Source of the DNA: Sarcophilus harrisii | Taxonomy: Eukaryota > Chordata > Mammalia > Dasyuromorphia > Dasyuridae | NCBI RefSeq assembly: GCF_902635505.1 | Contig: NC_045431.1 | Span: 99,575,988 to 99,639,987, forward strand | Direction: 5' to 3' | Length of the DNA: 64,000 nt | The notes under the pieces: model-generated | The model's input: the letters and a program-made list of their open reading frames with translations, nothing else | Databases searched by the model: none | What the model was told of the DNA's origin: nothing | Translations under genes and position numbers: made by a program | Shown here: positions 56,226 through 64,000 of the stretch, in pieces | Layout: each line of letters starts with the position of its first letter | Position numbering within the stretch: position 1 is the first letter of the stretch

Positions 56226-57183
56226 AATAAGTGGCTACTTTGTGACAGACTATACTAAGCAAAGTACTGGGATACAAAGCAGTTGGGAGGGGGAATGATT
56301 CAGATAAAGCTTCATATGAAAAGTGAAAATGAAGTTGAACAGTCTTCTGAATAAGATGGCCACAGCACCATTGTTTTTCCTTTTTTTGATTCAGGACACT
56401 GTCAGAAATCATTCTTAGTATTAAAATTATGATATTAATTTCAATTTCAATTTTAATCTGCTTTTGAAGTCTATTTTCTTTTTTGTTTTGGCAAAAAATT
56501 ACTCTAACTCTAAAAAAATCGAACATATCTTGAAATAGACATAAATAGACATAAAGGGAATTTGAGGATACACATTTAAATTTTTATGCATAAACAGAGG
56601 TTAAAAGTTTTATTATATAAGAAAGAAAACATAATACCAGTAAGTGATAGTAACATTCTAAAAAGACAAAGACTTAATTGGCTTTTCTTTTCAACTTGTC
56701 TTTAGAGATAGTTCAACTCAATAAATGTTATTAAACTAAACATTCCCTTGAGGTAGTGATACCTCTACTTGGTCTGTATTTTAAATACATTAAAAGAAAA
56801 GGAAAAAGAACCATTTGTACCAAAATATCTAAAGGTGCTCTTTTGTGATATCAAAGTATTGGAAATTGAAGAAATATCCATCAATAGGAAAATTGTTGAA
56901 CAACTTGTGACCAAAAAAAAAAAAATCTGGGAATTCTCAGTTGGGGTACATTAGAAAGCATTATGGTATAATGAAAAGCAGAAAATTCCTGGCTCTGGAA
57001 TTAGAAGACCTAGGTTGAAAGTGGTTGGTCTTTTTGCTCTAGATCTGTGATCAGAATTGGACAATGCATCACATAGTTCTTAAAAGAATAAAAGGCTACT
57101 GGACTCTAGGGACTATGGAGCTATTAGCTGAATCTCTTTCCCTATCCAAAGAATTCAATAAGGTAATAATTGCTATTTAAAAT
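56226..57183. other. No gene; fragments of old repeats
   Basis: An L2/L3-like fragment (56222-56290) and a SINE head (about 56960-57020: TATGGTATAATGAAAAGCAG). Confidence 0.35.
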
Positions 57184-57395
57184 GTCATAAAATCATAGAT
57201 TTGGAGTAGTAAATGCCATTAAAGATCTTTTAATCCTTCTACCCCTACTATTAAGTACATTTTACAGATGAGGAAATTAAGTCCAAGAGAATGTGATTTA
57301 GTCAAGATCTTAAGGTTAGTAAGCAAGGGTTTGAATTTATGTCTTACAATGTCAGAGCCAAAATTTTTCCTCTTTTTCATTATACTATGATGCCT
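57184..57395 (-). mobile_element. MIR
   Basis: TTTTACAGATGAGGAAATTAAG, GTAAGCAAGGGTTTGAATTT and TCATTATACTATGATGCC. Confidence 0.8.
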
Positions 57396-57712
57396 ACTAT
57401 TGTACAACAAAAGCAAAGGATACTGCAACCTATAGTTCAGAACTCTTAACTCTGAGCTTCTGTGGATTATAAACTTGAGGGTGGGTATTTCCTCCAAATA
57501 CTAGTATTTGATTCATCTTACCTTAATCCAGAATTCCCCTGGAGAAATATTTGTAGATAAAATATAGCTTAGCTCCATATAAAGCTCATTTATGAGAGTT
57601 TGAGTTGGACTAAAGGTCCTCAGAGCTTATATGAACAACATACCTTAAGGATTCATTTTAGTCCATAAACAATATAATTCTCTCACTCTTTCAAGGCCCA
57701 TGGTCTTGAAAC

Positions 57713-57915
57713 CAGTGGTTCTCAAACTTTTGATCTCAGAATCTTTATACTACTTAAAATTATTGAGGATATGTCCAAAGAGTTTTTGTTTTATATGTAT
57801 TATATTTATAGATATTTGCCATATTAGTAATAAAAACTAATTTTGAATTTGTGGTCCATCTGAATGGGTTTCAAGGACTCCAAGGTTTCTTTGGATCACA
57901 CTCTGAGAACCACTG
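57713..57915. mobile_element. hAT-type non-autonomous DNA transposon (Charlie/MER-like)
   Basis: Terminal inverted repeats CAGTGGTTCTCAAAC and CTGAGAACCACTG bound a 203-bp element with no coding capacity. Flanking 8-mers match only partly, as expected for an old insertion. Confidence 0.78.
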
Positions 57916-59214
57916 GTCTACACAATTCTTAAGACTCATGCTAATATATATATATAATATAATATTATATATCATATAATGAGTGGTTTGGAATGCCTGC
58001 AGAAGTAAAAGAAATTCCTAGACAACCTGATCTCTCCTAATTAACAGTCTTCTGACTTCAGGGCTCACATAGGTGATCTTTGTTACTAAGGGACTGACAT
58101 TGTCCAGAAACTTGCACTTTGTTCTCAAGAATATGGGATCTCTTCTCAGGCAGAAAGTACACATTCAATTCTTATGGACCTCTACCTCAAAATAGATCTC
58201 AGTGGTCTATGCATGAATTCTTGATCTGTTTACTTAGGTATACTTCTAACCTAGTATTTTTGGATTTGTCCCTTAAAAAGGAGAAGTATTAAATTTACAA
58301 AAAAGGATTCCTTTTGTAGGCTCAGCACAGAGTAGCAGCTCTGACCTATGATAATAGGCTAATCAATACATTTTTGATCACTAGTACTCATCATTTATCT
58401 TTATGAAATATGATTGTGTCTATAAGTGCCAATGTACATACCAACACCTTTCATATGGAAATATAACCGAAATCCCAAACAATATCTCACCTCCTAGGAC
58501 CTTATCCAGTCACTCAGAGAACTCTTATTATCAGCCCCCTACAGAATAAAATAGCTTTGTAAAGAATAAATGCCAGATAGCTTATTCTTCTCTGGTAGCA
58601 GGAAAGTTTGATTGATAAAAGAGAAAAATAGATGAAATATGTCTTGACTTCAAAAAAGATTTTTTTTAGACAATTGTGGTGTGGTTTTATATCAATGATT
58701 TACAACAAGAAGTTAGCTCAATGGGTCACTTCAAATGGCTCAAAACTATAGAATTGACCCACTTTATCACTCTGAATTAGAACAGAGAAATAGGCTCCTG
58801 AGAATTAAACTTAAGTCAAAGTATTGTAAACATCTACTTCAAGCAATGTAATGTGAGAGAAAAGAAGAATGGTATATTATAGAGTCAGAATGATTGAGGA
58901 TTGAATCTAACAGTTCCAGCTGTACTCTTGGAACAAGATTCTGCTGTGCCCTTAGGAAATCTCCTTATCGGGAAACTCATCTTCCTATGAGATTGCATAA
59001 GCATTTTTCCTCAGACTTCATCAGTGCTCTCAATACTCTTTGATTAAAAGTCCATGGGGCAGAACAAAGAATTTCTTCCAAAAATCTCCTTTTTTTAAGA
59101 GGCCAAAATTAATTTTTCTTTTCATTTCTGGCTAGCTTCATTTTTTAAACACAATTCCACCTTGCCTCTAGTCCTTTTCCTCCACCCCTCTTTGCAATTT
59201 ACAGGTTTCTTTTG
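57916..59214. other. No gene recognised
   Basis: A short TATA repeat at 57943-57972 and otherwise plain sequence. Confidence 0.35.
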
Positions 59215-59345
59215 TATTTTATCTTCCTGTAATGGATTGTAAGCTCCTTGAAAGGAGGGACTGTCTTACTTTTTTCATATTTGTAGCCTATGGACATAAA
59301 TACCTAATACATAGTAGGTGTTTAATATTTATGGACTACTGATTA
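59215..59345 (+). mobile_element. L2 3' end
   Basis: GGATTGTAAGCTCCTTGAAAGG, AGGGACTGTCTTACTTTTTTC and ATACATAGTAGGTGTTTAATA match the L2 3' end. Confidence 0.8.
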
Positions 59346-59422
59346 TTGACTTATTCCGTTATTTGTATGACTGAGGTCAAGTTATTTAACATTGTTTTTT
59401 TTTCAACTATAGATGAGATAAC

Positions 59423-59530
59423 TAGATAGAACAGTGGTTAGAACACTGAACCTGAAGTCAGGAAGACTTGACTTCAACTTTGGTCTCTGACAATTCTTAG
59501 TTGGGTAGTAGCACAGTATTTAAATAAGTC
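59423..59530 (+). mobile_element. SINE head (MAR1/WSINE type)
   Basis: ACTAGATAGAACAGTGGTTAG, CTGAAGTCAGGAAGACTTG and ACTTCAACTTTGGTCTCTGAC. Confidence 0.65.
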
Positions 59531-59574
59531 TCCTACAATATCTCAATTGCTACCTCACTTTAATCACTGAATGG

Positions 59575-59821
59575 ATGCTGCCTCAGTCAAACTGAGACCT
59601 GTTGAGGACCTCAGCTTAAAAAGACCAAGGTCTCTCGCTTCATCCAGGACCTTCTCCAGTGCTCCTGATTTATATCTGGTCACTGGGGCCAGAGGGCTCT
59701 ATCAGAGAATGTGAGGCAGGTGACCTTGCACAGCTCTCCCTCACTTAAATCCAATTCACTTGCATGTCATGGCATCACAACCCTGATGTCATGGTCCTCT
59801 TTGAGAAGGAAGGACAAACAG
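59575..59821 (+). mobile_element. Marsupial RTE-tailed SINE (RTESINE-like)
   Basis: AAACTGAGACCTGTTGAGGAC, CTTCATCCAGGACCTTCTCC, AAATCCAATTCACTTGCATG and CATGGTCCTCTTTGAGAAGG, ending GGACAAACAGC. This is a family I know from marsupial genomes. Confidence 0.75.
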
Positions 59822-59822
59822 C

Positions 59823-59985
59823 TATCTACAATATCATCAACTGTAAAATGGGAATGATACTAATAGTATCCATCTCTTTGGTGTAAAGCTCAAATAAGAT
59901 AATATTTGTAAAACTTTTAGCAAGGTGACTGTCATATAATAAGCAGTTAATAAATACCTAAATGCCTGTTCCCAATAATAGCAGT
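59823..59985 (+). mobile_element. MIR 3' half
   Basis: CATCAACTGTAAAATGGGAATG, CAAATAAGATAATATTTG and CAGTTAATAAATACC. Confidence 0.72.
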
Positions 59986-60520
59986 AGTACTCAAAATGAG
60001 GCTTAAATGAAACAATAAAATATTTACAACTTTGAAAAGTTTTAAGGGCTATACTAGCCATAGGAAACCTCTAACCTCTCAGTACCATAGAAAACCAAAA
60101 TGAAGAAGCTTGTACTTGTTCAGGAAGTGTTCTGCACTGCAACAGAACTCGGGCAGAGAACTGATAAACAGGAAGAGATGGAATAGAACAATATGCAGCA
60201 TTCTACCAAATTTGAAGGAAAGAGCCTAGGATCCAAATGGGACCAGTTCTGGGTACTTAAAAATCTTTTGGGGTAGCAATTAAGACCAGAGAAAATTAAA
60301 TTGCCCAGTGTAGGAGAAAGCTGAAATAGTTTTGATAGCTAGCCTCCAAGGAAATTGCTATGCAAGTGAAAGAAATCAGAAAGTAAAGGACTTGGGAATT
60401 TTTTAAAAATCAAAATTACCAAAGATCTCAAGAGGAAGAAAACTCAGTTAAAGGTCTTGTGCTTAAGCAAATAAACCAAGAGAGAGGATATTAAAAATAG
60501 AAAGGACTATGACCTTCAAA
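59986..60520. other. No gene recognised
   Basis: Plain AT-rich sequence leading into ORF1-like remnants. Confidence 0.3.
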
Positions 60521-60559
60521 TCAGCAGAAAACAAGTGTTTAGATAACTCTAAATAAATA

Positions 60560-61010
60560 TTGCAGACAAAAGAAAATGAATTAACATTTACTAAGGTAGA
60601 GGAAAGTGTATGGAACCTTGGAGGATGCTTCTTAACAATTGAAAGAGACAGAAAGATTTTGGAAGTAAAATCTATGGTTTATATAGCAGATATAATTAGC
60701 AAAATAGAAAACCTTGAATACATGGTGGCAAGTCTTACCGAAGCAGTGAAAGAGAATGATGAATTGTGAATGTAAATGTACAGAAATAAAAAAATAATCT
60801 GGAAGAAGAGAAAAGCAATAATATTAAAAGACACCATGCTCTCTTTATAAATCTTGAAGAAAAGATAGATGTAAAGACAATTTGAGGATTACAGATCTCT
60901 CTGATGAACACAATAAATAAAAAAAATCTGAACACCACCATGCAAGAAATTATAAATGAAAATATTCACAAATTGTCTCTAGGTAAACAAAACAAAACAA
61001 AAACACTGTA
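60560..61010 (+). mobile_element. LINE ORF1-like remnant (L1/HAL1 type)
   Basis: A 69-codon frame (ISKIENLEYMVASLTEAVKE) looks like the coiled-coil part of ORF1. It is followed by AATCTGAACACCACCATGCAAG, resembling the start of the ORF1 RNA-binding part. Broken by stops. Confidence 0.42.
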
Positions 61011-61076
61011 CACAGAAACAAGATTATGTAATGATCAACTGTAATGGACTTGGCTTTTCTAAATAATATGGTGATT

Positions 61077-61350
61077 TTAAACATATTTCCATATTTTTGT
61101 GTTGTACAAAAAAAAAAATCAGACCAATAGTAGAAGGGAGAATTACAAGAAGGGGAAAAAAAAAAACAAAAAGGTGAAAGTACTCTGCTTCAATCCACAT
61201 TCTTTCTCCATAGTTCTCTCTCTGGATGTGGTTGGCTTTTTCCATTACAAATCTGTTAGAACTGCCTTGAATCACCATATTATTTAGAAAAGCCAAGTCC
61301 ATTACAGTTGATCATTATATTATCTTGTTGTTTCTGTGTATAGGATAGTT
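61077..61350 (-). mobile_element. L1 3' UTR fragment, inverted relative to neighbours
   Basis: AAACATATTTCCATATTTTTGTG, AATCAGACCAATAG, CATTCTTTCTCCATAG and GTTGATCATTATATTATC follow the minus-strand order of the 3' UTR seen at 2190-2430 and 36520-36780. Plus-strand L1 flanks it on both sides (61031-61070 and 61363 onward). Confidence 0.68.
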
Positions 61351-61362
61351 TAGCTTTCAGAT

Positions 61363-62163
61363 CTATCGAGAAAGAAGTTTATGGCCAAAAAAACCTTAAG
61401 GACATTACTGAATGTAAAATGGATAATTTTGATTACATTATGTTAAAAAGTTTTTGTACAACCAAATCCAGTGCAGACAAAATTACAAGGGAGTCAATAA
61501 ACTGGAAAAAAAAATTACCTTTAGGGATTCTGATAAAAGTCCCATTTATAAAAAATATAGAGAATTGACTCAAATTTATAAGAATTCAAGCTATTTTCCA
61601 GTTGATAAATGGTCAATGGATATGAATAGGCAATTTTTAGATGAATAAATAAAAACTATTTCTATTAATATGAAAGGGTGCTCTAAATCACTATTGATTA
61701 GAGAATGCAAATTAAGACGACTCTGAGGTAGCACTACATACCTCTCAGATTGGCTAACATGACAGGAAAAGATAATGACTAATGTTGGAGGAGATGTGGG
61801 AAACCTGGGACACTAATACATTGTTGGTGGAGTTATGAACCGATTCAACCATTCTGAAGAGTAATTTGGAACTATGTCCCAAAGCCTATTAAACTGTTCA
61901 TACCCTTTGATATAGAAGTGTTTCCACTGGGTCTGTATTCCAAAGAGATCTTGAAAGAGAGAAAAGGACTCATATGTGCGAAAAATGTTTGTGGCAGTCC
62001 TTTTTGTAGTGGCAAGAAACTGGAAACTGAGTGGATGCCCATCAATGGGAGAATGGTTGAATAAGTTATGGTATATGAATATTATTGAATATTATTTTTT
62101 ATAAGAAATAATTAGAATGATTTCAGAAAGGCCTAGAGAGACTTATGTGAACTAATGTTAAGT
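61363..62163 (+). mobile_element. L1 ORF2 3' part, left of a solo LTR
   Basis: GGACATTACTGAATGTAAAATGG, the frame ITFRDSDKSPIYKKYRELTQI and AAACTGAGTGGATGCCCATC mark the C-terminal third of ORF2. It is interrupted by an LTR at 62164 and continues at 62521. Confidence 0.82.
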
Positions 62164-62520
62164 TGTGATGACCACATATTTTAAAATCGGCCAGAGTCAG
62201 GAATTCAGGTTAAGGGAAAATCTTCAATTGTTATTTTCAGTAGAGGTGAAGAAGGATTGGAAGTGAAGGGGGGATCATGATCACAATGTGTACAGCTGCA
62301 ACAGGAAGCCAGCCAGCAGTCTCTCCCTGCCTCTCTTTCTCCCTTTTGTCTCTACCCACCAGAATCATCATTTCCTATACAACACATCAGGACTTGCACA
62401 AAGAGTGGGCGGGGGCCACTTTTTCTCCAAGCATATATATTAATAGAGTATAGTCCAATTACTATTTAGCCTCACGTGCTTTGGACCTCAGTGCATCAAC
62501 TCAAGCTTCAGCCCATTACA
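62164..62520. mobile_element. Solo LTR (endogenous retrovirus fossil) with 6-bp target duplication
   Basis: A 357-bp element, TGTGATGACC...GCCCATTACA. TTAAGT is repeated on both sides (62158-62163 and 62521-62526). The interrupted L1 reads continuously across it. The 6-bp duplication suggests class II. It is younger than the L1. Confidence 0.82.
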
Positions 62521-62985
62521 TTAAGTGATATGAGTAGAACCAGGAGATCATTGTACACAGCAACAGCAATATTATTTAATGATTAATTCTGATGAACATG
62601 GCTCTCGTCAATAATGAGGTGATTCAGACCAGTTCCAAAGGTCCTGTGATGAAGAAAGCCATCTGCACCCAGAGGGAGGACAGTGGGAACTGAATGTGGA
62701 CTACAACATTGTATTTTTACTTTTGTTGTTGTTGTTTGCTTGCATTTTGTTTTCTTTCTCATTTTTTTTCCCGTTTTGATCTGATTTTTCTTGTGCAGCA
62801 TGATATTTGTGGAAATATGTATAGAAGAATTCCACGTGTTTAAAATATATTGGATCAGTTGCCATCTGGAGGAGATGGGGGAGGGAAGGGAGAGAGAAAA
62901 ATAGAACACAGGATTTTATAGAGGTGAATATTGAAAATTATCCATGTATATATTTTGAAAATAAAAAGCTTTAATTAAAAAAAAA
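62521..62985 (+). mobile_element. L1 3' UTR, right of the solo LTR
   Basis: GAACCAGGAGATCATTGTACAC, ATGATTAATTCTGATGAACATGG, TGATCTGATTTTTCTTGTGC and GAAAATAAAAAGCTTTAATT with an A-rich tail at 62976-62990. Confidence 0.87.
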
Positions 62986-62989
62986 AGAA

Positions 62990-63545
62990 AATCAACAGCT
63001 TGGCAAAAGAGACACAAAAGTATTGGAGAAAATTACTGCTTAAAATCAGAAGGGAGTGAATTCCATGTTGGAAAAAAAAAAGAACCTAGACATCATCTTT
63101 CAAGGAATTATAAAAAGAAACTGCCCAGTTATCCTAGACCCAAAGGGCAAAATAAAAATTAATAGAATCTACTGATCCTATTCTGAGATTTCAAAATGAA
63201 AACTCCCAGGAATAATATAGTCAAATTAGAAAACTACCAGGCCAAGGAGAAAATGTTGCAAGTAGCAAGAAAGTATATCTAAGTCACATGGAATCATAGT
63301 TAGTAGATTCCACTCAAAAGAAGTAGGCAATTTAGAATGGGATTTTGGAAGGAAAAACAACTAGGATTACATCTAAGAGTAACCTATCAAGCAAAACAAA
63401 GTATAATTCTGTCAGATTATATCTGCTTACACACAAAACTAAAGAGAAGCATAAAAAACATAAATGTGAGGGAGAAAACTTAAGGAATTTAAAAAAGTTA
63501 CATGCAATGTGGCACATGTAAACCCATAAGAACCTTAACATCATT
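62990..63545 (+). mobile_element. L1 ORF1 remnant (RNA-binding and C-terminal domains)
   Basis: AAGAACCTAGACATCATC (ENLDII-like), AAAATGAAAACTCCCAGG, CAAATTAGAAAACTACCAGG, TAGGATTACATCTAAGAG and ACCTATCAAGCAAAACAAAG follow the ORF1 order as far as AAAGAGAAGCATAAAAAACA. Frame broken. Confidence 0.6.
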
Positions 63546-64000
63546 AGTTAGGAGTCATCTACTTTGAAGATAATTGGTTTGAGTATTATTTTGGGACACT
63601 CTCATTTAAAAAAAAATGAGAGGGTGAGAAAGCAGAATGCACTGAAAGGGAAAGAAGAGGGAGAATGAAGAGAATTGTCTCATATAAAAGAAACATGCTA
63701 GGAAGAATTTCAATGTAGGAAAAAATTGAACAGGGGAGCAATCAATGAATATCATTCTCATCTGAACTGATCCAAAGAACAAACAATACATATACATACT
63801 CAGTTTGATATAAATCTAGCTTACCTGACTGAAGAGAGTAGGAGAGGAAGAAGATTAAAAAAAAAAAGGAAAGTGGGGATATAGATTAAGGGAAGCAGTC
63901 AACAGAAAAAATATAGACTTTTCAGAAAGGGGAAAAAAATTCAGTTCATGGATAAATAGAAAAGGATGGAGATAAATATACTGTCAATCATACTTATGAA
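63546..64000 (+). other. Probable LINE inter-ORF sequence; no gene
   Basis: Purine-rich (GAGAAAG, GGGAGAATGAAG, GGAGAGGAAG) like the spacer between L1 ORF1 and ORF2 on its coding strand (complement of 7700-8150). It probably continues the ORF1 remnant. Confidence 0.45.

Noticed and set aside
56061-56258. Highly charged 65-codon frame (Glu/Lys/Arg)
   Set aside because: A product of the purine microsatellite.
1-64000. Search for tRNA, rRNA, snRNA genes and CRISPR arrays
   Set aside because: tRNA-like boxes occur only as SINE heads. No structured RNA gene or spaced-repeat array was seen.

Overview
The window reads as AT-rich mammalian nuclear DNA. Its repeats point to a marsupial (metatherian): L1 LINEs with metatherian-style 3' ends, tRNA-headed SINEs of the MAR1/WSINE type, an RTE-tailed SINE, and older MIR and L2 copies. 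The repeats do not resolve the species. There are no bacterial-type operons, RNA genes or CRISPR arrays.

Host genes: two tandem members of a TRIM (RING/B-box/coiled-coil/PRY-SPRY) family lie on the + strand about 27 kb apart. The first is present only as the end of its last exon (1-465). The second (20552-28045) appears complete: six coding exons, three of them with the lengths standard for the family (96, 231 and 23 nt), splice into an uninterrupted 486-residue protein. A TATA box and a 5' non-coding exon with a good donor are inferred just upstream (19567-19691). The 3' flanks of the two copies still align, so the duplicated unit extended past the genes.

The 17 kb between the two TRIM copies (1.7-18.7 kb) is a stack of minus-strand L1s inserted into one another, with solo LTR-like elements and a SINE. 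At its heart is a full-length L1 (3427-11306) flanked by a 14-bp target duplication. Inside the ORF1 of that L1 is a processed retrocopy of aldolase B (9132-10403) with its own 13-bp target duplication, a poly(A) signal and tail, and an intact 364-codon reading frame. It lies in the same orientation as, and downstream of, the L1 5' UTR promoter. This is the most interesting object in the window.

From 28.1 kb to the end I see no host gene. The region holds an L1 fragment and a solo LTR directly behind the TRIM gene, a second nest of L1s (34.1-40.4 kb), an LTR carrying a piece of L1 ORF1 (50.5-51.3 kb), many SINE, MIR and L2 copies, microsatellites, and L1 remnants at 60.5-63.6 kb split by another solo LTR. 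Structural curiosities include a perfect 60-bp palindrome (43313-43372), two adjacent AT/GA cruciform-type palindromes (30341-30450), a 65-bp inverted repeat with arms 1.05 kb apart (41373/42550), and telomere-like TTAGGG units inside an L1 (11961-12005).
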